From positions 1 through 25,712 of the forward strand of contig DCGM01000037.1 in assembly GCA_002315255.1 (NCBI GenBank): 25,712 nt of DNA, written 5' to 3'. The DNA is from Lachnospiraceae bacterium UBA1778. Its GTDB lineage: Bacteria; Bacillota; Clostridia; Lachnospirales; Lachnospiraceae. The position numbers and the translations under genes were made by a program. Shown here in pieces: positions 6,826 to 13,962 of the stretch (position 1 is its first letter; every line of letters starts with the position of its first letter). Under the pieces are notes generated by a model, which saw only the letters and a list, made by a program, of their open reading frames with translations, did no database searches and was not told where the DNA came from.

Positions 6826-7860
6826 ATTCGATTCGTTACCTGAAATAATTCCTCCCATCAGTACCACATCGTCTGAGTAAACTACAACCGATTGACCAGG
6901 GGTGGCGGCACGCTGCGGTTCATCAAAAGTTACCTTTATGAGATCTTCACGGATTCTTTCGACGAGACAAGCTGCAGGTTTGTGCGCATAACGGATTTTT
7001 GCAAAAGCGCGAAGAGGGGTATCTAAAGTATCGATTCCCATAAAAGCAAGCTGCTTCGCATAAACCTCCCGGGAAAAGAGCTCTTCATTCTCACCGATCA
7101 CAACTTCATTGGTGTCAGGACGAATAGCGGTCACGAAAACCGGATGCCCCATTGCGAGATTGAGGCCTTTTCGTTGTCCGATCGTGTAATGGAAAATCCC
7201 TTCATGCTTACCTAAAACATGGCCATCACGATCGATAAAATGTCCGGGCTGAACGTTATTCTCGCCGATCGCCCTCGAAAGATAACCGCCGAGGTCGTTG
7301 TCAGGGATAAAGCAGATTTCTTGGGAGTCATGCTTTTCGGAAACGTCCAGACAGACGGACGCAGCCAATGCGCGGATAGCCGATTTTTCGTAGGTGCCGA
7401 CAGGCATCAGAACACGTGAAAGAATCTCCTGCGGAAGCCGATAGAGAGCATAGGTCTGATCTTTCTCGGAAGACGCGCGTTTCACCGCATATCGGCCGTT
7501 CGGAAGCCTACCGACTTGCGCATAATGACCCGTGGCAATGAAATCGCACCCGAGTTCGTCTGCCGCATTGATCAGCCCGCGGAACTTCACCGCGGGATTA
7601 CAGAGCACGCAAGGATTCGGCGTATGTCCGGCTTGATATTCCTCAACTAGGTTACGGATGACGATATCAGAAAAATCATGCGACAAATCATACTCATAAT
7701 AGGGAATGTTCAGAAGATCTGCGATGCGAGCAGCATCAGGGTCCGCCGCTCCGTGCATCAGGAGCGACGCGGCAACCACTTCATAGCCCTCTTGTTTTAG
7801 TAAAAGCGCGGCCGCGGCGGAATCAACTCCCCCGGAAAGGCCTACTAAGACTTTACTCAT
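6817..7860 (-). CDS. mnmA: MnmA (TrmU) tRNA U34 2-thiouridylase
   Basis: MnmA uses ATP and a persulfide sulfur carrier to thiolate C2 of U34 in tRNA Lys, Glu and Gln, completing the modification whose C5 branch is made by MnmE-MnmG. The PP-loop SGGVDS is at residues 9-14, the tRNA-adenylating region includes TGHYAQ, and the two catalytic cysteines are Cys87 (NPCVLCN) and Cys183 (SQEICFI). The C-terminal beta-barrel is present, and at 347 aa it is at the short end of the family. A GAGG lies 5 bp upstream of the ATG on the minus strand. It is transcribed against the dehydrogenase. A 44/48-bp repeat array lies in its upstream region. Confidence 0.95.
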   Translation of the reverse strand: MSKVLVGLSGGVDSAAAALLLKQEGYEVVAASLLMHGAADPDAARIADLLNIPYYEYDLSHDFSDIVIRNLVEEYQAGHTPNPCVLCNPAVKFRGLINAADELGCDFIATGHYAQVGRLPNGRYAVKRASSEKDQTYALYRLPQEILSRVLMPVGTYEKSAIRALAASVCLDVSEKHDSQEICFIPDNDLGGYLSRAIGENNVQPGHFIDRDGHVLGKHEGIFHYTIGQRKGLNLAMGHPVFVTAIRPDTNEVVIGENEELFSREVYAKQLAFMGIDTLDTPLRAFAKIRYAHKPAACLVERIREDLIKVTFDEPQRAATPGQSVVVYSDDVVLMGGIISGNESNVS

Positions 7861-7917
7861 AAAAACCTCAAAAACATTAAAATCATAAAAATCAGGTTAA
7901 AGAATATTCTAAAAAAT

Positions 7918-8057
7918 AAATTTATCGATTGTTTAAAAATGAATCAATTGCTTTAAAAAACGAATTTATCGATTCAGTAAAAATGAATCAATCGATTGCT
8001 TAAAAAAAAGAATTTATCGATTCGTTAAAAATGAATCAATCGATTGCTTCAAAAAAT
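7918..8057. repeat. Tandem repeat array of 44/48-bp units with ATCGAT cores
   Basis: Units are 7918-7961 (44 bp), 7962-8009 (48) and 8010-8057 (48). A decayed fourth unit follows from 8058, keeping CATCGATT. The first unit lacks the four bases TCGA of the second ATCGAT core. Each full unit holds two ATCGAT palindromes, one within CAATCGATTG, separated by AAAAATGAATC, and can form a 7-bp stem between them. The array lies between the ykgJ-type gene and mnmA, within a 251-bp non-coding gap that is otherwise plain AT-rich sequence. Confidence 0.9.
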
Positions 8058-8111
8058 GAAACCATCGATTACTTTTATAAACAATCATTTTGATCACATT
8101 AAAATATGAGC

Positions 8112-8726
8112 TTATTGATTAAGTTTAGCTTCCTGCTCATATTCCAGCACCAGCTTAATCTTCTCGATAGCCTTTGGAAGAATCTCGGTAATCAGAAATC
8201 TCGTGCTGTCAGGCGAATCAACTTCGTCTATCATCATCTGATAATCTTGCATCAGGATGATCATTGACTTGTGAGCATCAAACGCTTCCGGCGACAAATC
8301 TTTTCCGTCTGGATTCCACTTGCATTTTCGAAAGACCGGTTGGCCAGTCTTATCGGAAACAGCAGAAGCGCCGAACAGCCGGCAGATAAGCGGCCGCCAT
8401 TTATAGACCGAGCAATGAAACTCACTATCCTCTATGAACAGCGGACAGTATTCATCCGTCTGCTCACGAACGCGCATCAGTTCGAGCGTAAGATCATCCT
8501 TGCCTTCTTTGATCAAGCCGTAAGCCAGAAACAGCGCTTCATTTTCCGTAATATCCGGAGTGAAATGCCGGCAACAGGTTCCGTCACACTCGTCCGAGCA
8601 ATGAATATCGAAGATACCGCAGAATTTCTGCTGATTCTTCTCGAGCTTCTGATAAATGCTTCTAATCCGCTTAAGTTTGTCGTATAGGCTTGTATCTTTT
8701 AACGCTTTCAATATTTTATCATCCAT
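8112..8726 (-). CDS. YkgJ-family cysteine cluster protein (putative Zn/Fe-binding)
   Basis: This 204-aa soluble protein has the CxxCC-type cluster of the YkgJ (PF03692) family. Cysteines are at 43, 47, 51 and 52 (HCSDECDGTCC), 94 (YCPLF), 105 and 115 (CSVYKWRPLIC), plus 36 and 135. The RPLxCR motif and the CC pair are typical of these putative zinc- or iron-chelating domains. The precise function is unknown. The ATG is preceded by AGGTG on the minus strand. A possible -10 at 8787-8792 and a hairpin with a U-run (8741-8771) lie between promoter and gene, suggesting that some transcripts end before the start codon. No metal-related neighbours are visible. Confidence 0.85.
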   Translation of the reverse strand: MDDKILKALKDTSLYDKLKRIRSIYQKLEKNQQKFCGIFDIHCSDECDGTCCRHFTPDITENEALFLAYGLIKEGKDDLTLELMRVREQTDEYCPLFIEDSEFHCSVYKWRPLICRLFGASAVSDKTGQPVFRKCKWNPDGKDLSPEAFDAHKSMIILMQDYQMMIDEVDSPDSTRFLITEILPKAIEKIKLVLEYEQEAKLNQ

Positions 8727-8740
8727 TGATATTCACCTGC

Positions 8741-8771
8741 GAAAAGAAAAACACTCGTGAAAAACGAGAGT
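8741..8771 (-). terminator. Leader hairpin with U-tract upstream of the ykgJ-type gene
   Basis: Read on the minus strand, an 8-bp stem with one mismatch (ACTCTCGT / ACGAGTGT) and a 5-nt loop is followed by TTTTCTTTTC. A TATAAT-like -10 lies at 8787-8792 (its -35 is weak), so transcripts would start near 8780 and meet this hairpin almost at once, 15 bp before the ATG. It may be an attenuator or the terminator of something upstream. Confidence 0.5.
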
Positions 8772-8833
8772 ATGGTTCTAAATCCTATTATAAAACAAAA
8801 TCAGAAAAAGATGCATAAAAAAATAAAGCATAA

Positions 8834-8924
8834 TGACAAATAACAAATGGCAAATGACAAACGGCAGATGACAAATGACGAAGGACAAAGGACAAATGAC
8901 AAATAACAAATAACAAATGACAAA
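8834..8924. repeat. Heptanucleotide tandem repeat, 13 units of TGACAAA type
   Basis: Thirteen consecutive 7-mers fit (T/G/C)(G/A)(A/G)CAAA with few deviations: TGACAAA five times, TAACAAA three times, GGACAAA twice, plus TGGCAAA, CGGCAGA and TGACGAA. A fourteenth 7-mer (TGATTAG) is decayed. The phase of 7 is unbroken over 91 bp. The rest of the 436-bp gap (8727-9162) holds the ykgJ leader on the left and the promoter of the next gene on the right. 8932-9075 is purine-rich with no feature I can name. Confidence 0.92.
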
Positions 8925-9080
8925 TGATTAGTAATACAAAAGAAAGAATTAAAAAGATAGCCCAGGACCAGACGGAGACGGGAGAAGAAAGATTACACAG
9001 AGGGAAGAAACAAAGAAGCATATTAAGAACTAGAAGAATAAACGCATGAAAAAGGGCAAGTATCTGCGGAGACAAAAAAC

Positions 9081-9109
9081 TTGAGTTTCCATCGGTTCGG
9101 TGGTATCAT
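9081..9109 (+). promoter_or_regulatory. Promoter of the DUF1461-kinase-holB operon
   Basis: TTGAGT (9081-9086) and TATCAT (9104-9109) are separated by 17 bp. An AAGGGAGG ribosome site follows at 9147-9154, 8 bp before the ATG at 9163. It is the only promoter-like signal I see before the block running to rsmI and the rhomboid gene. Confidence 0.7.
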
Positions 9110-9162
9110 AAAATAGGATTAAAAGGGAAAGTATTGTTTACGGGATAAGGGAGGACTATAGC

Positions 9163-9822
9163 ATGAATAAAACGCTTAAACCTATTTACAATGCATTGAT
9201 GACGATCATCTGCTTCACATTTTTTCTCTGTGCAGCAACCTGGCTCGTTTTAAGTCTGACACCTATTTATGACGTCCTTGCGAAAGCAGTGGATATTGCG
9301 GATCAGACAGGCTATAGTTTTGAGATCTGCCAGAAGAATTACAATATCCTCATCGAATATAATATGTTCTGGGGCGCGCAGAAGCTTGTGTTCCCGGACT
9401 TCATCATGAGCGAGCATGGGGAAATCCATTTTATGGAAGTGAAGAATATTTTTGTCGGAATGCAGATTGCTGCAATGGTCTGCGCACCGCTGACGGTTCT
9501 GGGCTATTTATACGGAAAGAAGAAGGGCGCGCTTGACTGGCTGAAATGGGTGATCATTCTGGCTGCGGCTGTTATCGTAACCTTTGGGACTTGGATTGCG
9601 ATTGACTGGATGGGTTTCTTCGTTACGGCCCATAAGATTCTGTTTACAAATGATTATTGGCTGTTTGATCCTACGACTGACCCGATTATTTGGATACTTC
9701 CGGATGAATTATTCCTGGTATGCGCAGCATTGATACTGGCCTTGATTGTAGGCGGACTGGTCGCTTGCGGAGTTCTTTATAAGAAAAATTGCGGGAAGAA
9801 AAAGGCGAAGGCCGAGAAATAA
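9163..9822 (+). CDS. TIGR01906/DUF1461 family integral membrane protein
   Basis: The product is 219 aa with four predicted membrane segments: about 13-33, 104-121, 130-150 and 184-208. Between the first two is an extracytoplasmic domain with the family-typical stretches CQKNYNILIEYN, FIMSEHGEIHFMEVK and, later, FDPTTDPIIWILPDELF. The tail is lysine-rich (KKNCGKKKAKAEK), predicting a cytoplasmic C-terminus. Members are common in Firmicutes and uncharacterised. Here it leads an operon of translation- and replication-linked genes, which gives no clear hint of its role. The start is supported by an AAGGGAGG site. Confidence 0.82.
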   Translation: MNKTLKPIYNALMTIICFTFFLCAATWLVLSLTPIYDVLAKAVDIADQTGYSFEICQKNYNILIEYNMFWGAQKLVFPDFIMSEHGEIHFMEVKNIFVGMQIAAMVCAPLTVLGYLYGKKKGALDWLKWVIILAAAVIVTFGTWIAIDWMGFFVTAHKILFTNDYWLFDPTTDPIIWILPDELFLVCAALILALIVGGLVACGVLYKKNCGKKKAKAEK

Positions 9823-9857
9823 ACAGAACTGAAGTGACTGGAACGAACTGAAAAAGT

Positions 9858-10493
9858 ATGGGAAAGATTTTTTATCTGATCGGTAAAAGCGCCGTCGGGA
9901 AAGATACAATTTTAGAGCATTTATTAGCGGAAGACGAACTTTCGCTGAAGCCGATCGTCCAATACACGACTCGCCCGATCCGCGATGGAGAGGAAGAGGG
10001 CCGCGAGTACCATTTCATTACGAATGAGCGCGCGGAAGAACTGGAAGCTGAGGGGAAGATCATTGAAATGCGCGCCTATAACACGATCTATGGCATCTGG
10101 AAATATATGCTGGTAGATGACGGGCAGGTGGCGCTGGAAACGAGCAATTATTCCGCAGTCGGAACGGTAGCTTCCTATGTGCTGGTCCGAAATTATTACG
10201 GAAGCGAGAAAGTTATCCCGATTTATATCGACCTGGAAACCGGCGAGCGGCTGCAGCGCGCATTAAATCGCGAACGGAATCACGACCGGCCGAAATATAC
10301 GGAATTATGCCGCCGTTTTCTCGCAGATGAAGAAGATTTCTCTAATGAACATTTGAAAGATGCCGGATTGTTGACAAGTGACGGAAAAATCGTGAATCGC
10401 GTGGAAAACATTGACTTTGACAGATGCGTACACGAAATCCGGAGCATCATCTGCAAAGCGGAAGCTGCGGAACAACTTCGTAGAAACGGCTGA
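9858..10493 (+). CDS. Guanylate-kinase-like P-loop protein
   Basis: The 211-aa product has the guanylate kinase fold: a P-loop at residues 9-16 and the GMP-binding-like segment TTRPIRDGEEEGREYHF at about 37-53. The P-loop reads GKSAVGKDT, with Asp16 where classical Gmk has Ser or Thr (GxxGxGKST). It therefore belongs to a variant subgroup, and guanylate phosphorylation is likely but not assured. It occupies the place of thymidylate kinase (tmk) in the Bacillus tmk-holB-yaaT block. No clear ribosome site precedes the ATG at 9858. holB follows after 28 bp. A separate canonical gmk may exist elsewhere in the genome. Confidence 0.78.
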   Translation: MGKIFYLIGKSAVGKDTILEHLLAEDELSLKPIVQYTTRPIRDGEEEGREYHFITNERAEELEAEGKIIEMRAYNTIYGIWKYMLVDDGQVALETSNYSAVGTVASYVLVRNYYGSEKVIPIYIDLETGERLQRALNRERNHDRPKYTELCRRFLADEEDFSNEHLKDAGLLTSDGKIVNRVENIDFDRCVHEIRSIICKAEAAEQLRRNG

Positions 10494-10521
10494 TAGGATA
10501 ACGACTTGGAAGGACCAGACG

Positions 10522-11358
10522 ATGCTGAACGCACGCAATAAAAAACTTCTACAAAACCTGCTTTCGGCCGCAGAAGCCGGACGGGTGTCACATGCCTATC
10601 TCTTTAGCGGTGAAAACAGAACAGAATCGTTGGAAATGGCGGAGCAGTTTGCTGCAGCACTGACGAAGAGCGCAGCAGACCGGATTTATCCGGAGCATGA
10701 AAAGCCACAGCTGATTTCTGTCGATGATGTGCGGCGCGAAATCAATGCAACCGTCAGCATGGTCCCGTACGAAGGACCGAAAAAGGTCTACATCATAAAA
10801 GATGCGGAAAAAATGAATGTCCAAGCGCAGAATGCTCTTCTGAAAACGCTAGAGGAGCCGCCAGAGTATGTGGTGATGATTCTGATAGCCGGGAGTTCTT
10901 CAGAGTTTTTACAGACGATTTTATCGCGTTGCGTAAAGATTACGATATCTGCGTATGGCACAGAAGACGGCGAGGAAGTCGATGAGCTGAGGGAAATCGA
11001 AGAATTAAACCGGGGACTTCTACATGACGCATTGCAAATGAATATCGTGAGAATACGGGCATATGATCAGGCCATTGACAAAATGAAGGTGTATGCGGAC
11101 TATGCGCTCGAAGATTTGCGAGGCTGGTTCCGGGATGTCCTCATTTATAAAGAATATCCGTCTGTGGAGGTTTTAAACCACAAAAACGACCTGCGGGCGG
11201 TCAGCGACTTATCGAAGAAGCTGTCCGCGGAGCGGATTAATGATATTTTGACAGAAATCGACCATGCGAAATATCGCGCGTGGGCGAGTGTAAATACAGA
11301 GTTGTCTTTTGAAATTTTGCTATTAAAGATTCAGGAGGCATGCAAGGAGGCTAAATGA
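10522..11358 (+). CDS. holB: DNA polymerase III delta-prime subunit, reduced form
   Basis: Delta-prime is a clamp-loader stator that loads the sliding clamp at primer ends. The conserved clamp-loader core is visible: SVDDVRREI, KKVYIIKDAEKMNVQAQNAL with LLKTLEEPPEYV, and the sensor-1 SRC motif in ILSRCVKITI. The protein is 278 aa, shorter than the usual 320-330. In place of a Walker A it has GENRTESLEMA, and the four-cysteine zinc module is missing, so it cannot bind ATP or zinc in the usual way. The frame is open from 10411, overlapping the kinase gene. ATG 10522, 7 bp after GGAAGGA, is the better start. It overlaps ricT by 4 bp (ATGA). Confidence 0.85.
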   Translation: MLNARNKKLLQNLLSAAEAGRVSHAYLFSGENRTESLEMAEQFAAALTKSAADRIYPEHEKPQLISVDDVRREINATVSMVPYEGPKKVYIIKDAEKMNVQAQNALLKTLEEPPEYVVMILIAGSSSEFLQTILSRCVKITISAYGTEDGEEVDELREIEELNRGLLHDALQMNIVRIRAYDQAIDKMKVYADYALEDLRGWFRDVLIYKEYPSVEVLNHKNDLRAVSDLSKKLSAERINDILTEIDHAKYRAWASVNTELSFEILLLKIQEACKEAK

Positions 11359-12233
11359 TTACAGTTATCGGAGTACGTTTTCGTCACCCGTGCAAGGTCT
11401 ACTATTTTGACCCGAAGGGACAGACTTATGAAAAAGATGAAGCCGTTATCGTTGAAACGGCGCAGGGATTAGAATATGGCATCGTTTCTCAGCCGAATCA
11501 TTCGGTAACAGATGACCAGATCAGCGGAGCATTAAAAACAGTTATTCGCCGCGCCACAAAGGATGATGCGGACCAGCTGAAACTGAATCAGAAGAATGAA
11601 GCGGACGCGATCCGAATCTGTAAAGAGAAGATTGCGGGCCGGAAACTCGAAATGAAACTGATCCGCGCGGAATATGCGTTTGACCGATCGAAACTGACAT
11701 TTTTCTTTACGGCGGACGGCCGAGTGGATTTCCGCGAACTCGTCAAGGATCTGGCGGGCGTATTCCGCACAAGGATTGAGCTTCGCCAGGTGGGTGTACG
11801 TGATGAGACACGTCTTCTGGGCGGCATAGGCGCTTGCGGACGTGAACTCTGCTGCGCGACTTGGCTTCCAGATTTCGTTCCGGTGTCCATTAAGATGGCG
11901 AAAGAGCAGAATCTTTCTTTGAACTCCACCAAAATCTCCGGAATCTGCGGGCGCTTGATGTGCTGTTTAAAGAATGAAGAGGATACATATGAGTATCTGA
12001 ATGCGAAACTCCCGGACATCAATTCACCGGTGAAAGCGAACGATGGCGCGCATGGCATTGTGAAGGGTGTCAATGTGCTGAAGCAGACCGTTTCGGTCAG
12101 CGTGGATATCGGAAAAGACGAGTGTGAGCTTCGCGAATATCCGGTGTCAGAGCTTAATTTCCAGCCGCCGAAGAAGAAAGAAAAGCGGCTTTCAGCAGAT
12201 GAAGAGAAAGCGTTAAAATCGCTGGAAGGATAA
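11355..12233 (+). CDS. ricT: RicT (YaaT), PSP1-domain regulatory iron-sulfur protein
   Basis: The 292-aa product has the PSP1 C-terminal domain (about 60-150) and six conserved cysteines at 161, 166, 167, 198, 203 and 204 (ACGRELCC and ICGRLMCC). In Bacillus subtilis, RicT forms a complex with RicA and RicF that holds [4Fe-4S] clusters and affects RNase Y-dependent mRNA processing, sporulation and competence. The same location, downstream of holB, is conserved there. RicA and RicF are not in the window. The start is supported by AAGGAGG (11344-11350) and a 4-bp overlap with holB, indicating translational coupling. The tail is rich in Lys and Glu. Confidence 0.9.
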   Translation: MITVIGVRFRHPCKVYYFDPKGQTYEKDEAVIVETAQGLEYGIVSQPNHSVTDDQISGALKTVIRRATKDDADQLKLNQKNEADAIRICKEKIAGRKLEMKLIRAEYAFDRSKLTFFFTADGRVDFRELVKDLAGVFRTRIELRQVGVRDETRLLGGIGACGRELCCATWLPDFVPVSIKMAKEQNLSLNSTKISGICGRLMCCLKNEEDTYEYLNAKLPDINSPVKANDGAHGIVKGVNVLKQTVSVSVDIGKDECELREYPVSELNFQPPKKKEKRLSADEEKALKSLEG

Positions 12234-12263
12234 AGAAGACGTAAAGCGTGATGAAGGGTTATC

Positions 12264-13067
12264 ATGACGGATTTTGAAACAGGATGCGGAAAACTTGGAG
12301 AAAACGAGCGCATTGACGACTTAGGCCGTCGCGGGTATCGGATTCTTCAAAACAAGAAAAAATTCTGTTTCGGGATTGATGCGACATTTTTGGCGTGGTT
12401 CGCGGAAGTCCGGAAGGGCGAGAAGGTAATCGACCTGTGCTCCGGAACGGGAATCGTTCCGATTCTGATGGATGCACGAAATGACTGCGGAGATTATACG
12501 GGAGTAGAAATCGACCCGGAAATGGTGGCACTGGCGAACCGGTCGGCTAAGTTAAACGGAATCGAAGACCATGTGCGGTTTATTGAGGGAGATCTGAAGG
12601 CGGCGGACACCGGACTTGGTGAATTATCCGCCTCAGGCCTCGGAAAACTTTCCCGCATAAGACTCGGAAAAAGCGTTGCTGACGTCGTAACTGTTAACCC
12701 GCCGTATATGCCGACTGAAAACGGGCTTCAGAACCCTGACCCGTTTAAGGCCGCAGCGCGTCATGAAGTTTTTTGCAATCTCGACGATGTCATCCGTGTG
12801 AGCGCAAGCCTGCTGAAATCGGGCGGCCGGTTCTATATGGTCCATCGCCCGGTGCGGCTGCCGTCTATTCTCGAAAAAATGAAGGCGTACGGGCTTTCAC
12901 CCGCACGAATCTGTTATATCCACCCCTTTGCCGACAAAGAAGCGACGATGGTACTTGTAAGCGGCGTTCGCGGTGGAAAAACGCTTTTAAAAACAGAAGC
13001 GCCTGTAATTATCTACCAGGAGCCCGGCGTTTATACGGAACGGGTGATCCATATTTATCAGGATTGA
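12264..13067 (+). CDS. TrmN6/YabB-type tRNA1(Val) A37 N6-methyltransferase
   Basis: This SAM-dependent methyltransferase is related to E. coli TrmN6 (YfiC) and B. subtilis YabB, which methylate N6 of A37 in tRNA1-Val. The N-terminal stretch ERIDDLGRRGYRILQN is typical, SAM-binding DLCSGTGIVPIL is at about 57-68, and the amino-methyltransferase motif NPPY is near residue 148. Between strands, at residues 117-137, is a repeat insertion GLGELSAS-GLGKLSRI-RLGKS that relatives should lack. An AAGGG lies about 7 bp before the ATG. It sits between ricT and rsmI as in Bacillus. Target specificity is inferred from family only. Confidence 0.85.
   Translation: MTDFETGCGKLGENERIDDLGRRGYRILQNKKKFCFGIDATFLAWFAEVRKGEKVIDLCSGTGIVPILMDARNDCGDYTGVEIDPEMVALANRSAKLNGIEDHVRFIEGDLKAADTGLGELSASGLGKLSRIRLGKSVADVVTVNPPYMPTENGLQNPDPFKAAARHEVFCNLDDVIRVSASLLKSGGRFYMVHRPVRLPSILEKMKAYGLSPARICYIHPFADKEATMVLVSGVRGGKTLLKTEAPVIIYQEPGVYTERVIHIYQD
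12612..12674 (+). repeat. In-frame 24-bp tandem repeat inside the TrmN6-type gene
   Basis: Units 12612-12635 (GLGELSAS) and 12636-12659 (GLGKLSRI) are followed by a partial third at 12660-12674 (RLGKS). Each unit begins with GG(A/C)CTTGG or a close variant (GGCCTCGG, AGACTCGG). The insertion lies in a loop just before the NPPY catalytic strand. The unit length equals that of the repeat in rsmG. Confidence 0.8.
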
Positions 13068-13078
13068 CAGGAAAACCT

Positions 13079-13918
13079 ATGGAAAAAGGAAAACTGTATC
13101 TTTGCGCCACGCCTATCGGCAATCTTCAGGATATGACGCCGCGTTGCATCGAAGTGCTGAAGGAAGCGGATGTCATTGCCGCAGAAGATACGCGAAACAG
13201 CATCAAACTTTTAAACCATTTCGACATCCATACGCCGATGACGGCTTATCACGAGTTCAACCGGTTTGAAAAAGCGGACGATCTCGTGCGACAAATGTTG
13301 GAAGGAAAGACGGTCGCCTGCATTACGGACGCCGGAACTCCCGGCATTTCGGATCCAGGCGAGGTTCTCGTCGAAAAGGCGGTCGAAGCCGGGATTGAAG
13401 TATCCTCGATTCCGGGCGCATGCGCTTTCGTCAATGCTTTGGTGATTTCAGGTCTGTCCTCGCGCCGGTTCCGGTTTGAAGCATTTCTTCCGACGGACAA
13501 AAAAGAACGTCGTGCGGTACTTGATGAAATGAAGAAAGATACCGCGACGCTTGTGATGTACGAAGCGCCACACCGGCTTTTAAAAACGCTTCAGGAACTG
13601 CTGGAAGTCTTTGGAAACCGGAAAATCGCACTTTGCAAGGAACTCACGAAGCTCCATGAGAATGTATTTCGGACAACGATTGAAGATGCGGTGAGCCATT
13701 ACGAGGCAGAGGAACCGAAGGGCGAATTTGTTTTGGTGATTGAGGGGCTGGATCCGAAGAAAATCGAAGAAGAAAACACCGCGAAATGGGAGACTATGAG
13801 TCTCGAAGAACACATGATGTTCTACGAGAAACAGGGAATCGAACGGAAAGAAGCGATGAAGCTTGTAGCGAAGGATCGCGGCGTATCGAAGCGCGATATT
13901 TACAATGCGCTTCTGTAA
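13079..13918 (+). CDS. rsmI: RsmI, 16S rRNA C1402 2'-O-methyltransferase
   Basis: RsmI is a 279-aa SAM-dependent enzyme of the tetrapyrrole-methylase fold that methylates the ribose of C1402 in 16S rRNA. Family motifs are clear: LYLCATPIGNLQDMT near the N-terminus, AAEDTR about residue 37, CITDAGTPGISDPG about 82-95, PGACAFVNAL, and YEAPHRLLKTL about 161. The frame is open far upstream (from 12773) inside trmN6, but ATG 13079 lies 11 bp after the trmN6 stop with AGGAAAA before it and gives the normal N-terminus. The C-terminal segment (about 235-279) carries an HTH-like RKEAMKLVAKDRGVSKRDIY common in RsmI. Confidence 0.95.
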   Translation: MEKGKLYLCATPIGNLQDMTPRCIEVLKEADVIAAEDTRNSIKLLNHFDIHTPMTAYHEFNRFEKADDLVRQMLEGKTVACITDAGTPGISDPGEVLVEKAVEAGIEVSSIPGACAFVNALVISGLSSRRFRFEAFLPTDKKERRAVLDEMKKDTATLVMYEAPHRLLKTLQELLEVFGNRKIALCKELTKLHENVFRTTIEDAVSHYEAEEPKGEFVLVIEGLDPKKIEEENTAKWETMSLEEHMMFYEKQGIERKEAMKLVAKDRGVSKRDIYNALL

Positions 13919-13962
13919 ACCTGCGGAAGGAATCGAAAGAATTAGAGGAAAATTTATACGGC

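Noticed and set aside
8788..9075. 95-aa minus-strand ORF with FVICHL-type repeats
   Set aside because: It is the translation of the heptanucleotide tract. It has no ribosome site or known family, and its hydrophobic heptads follow automatically from the DNA repeat.
11588..12313. 241-aa minus-strand ORF across ricT and trmN6
   Set aside because: It is antisense to two recognised genes and its Ser/Arg/Pro-rich composition is typical of a shadow frame.
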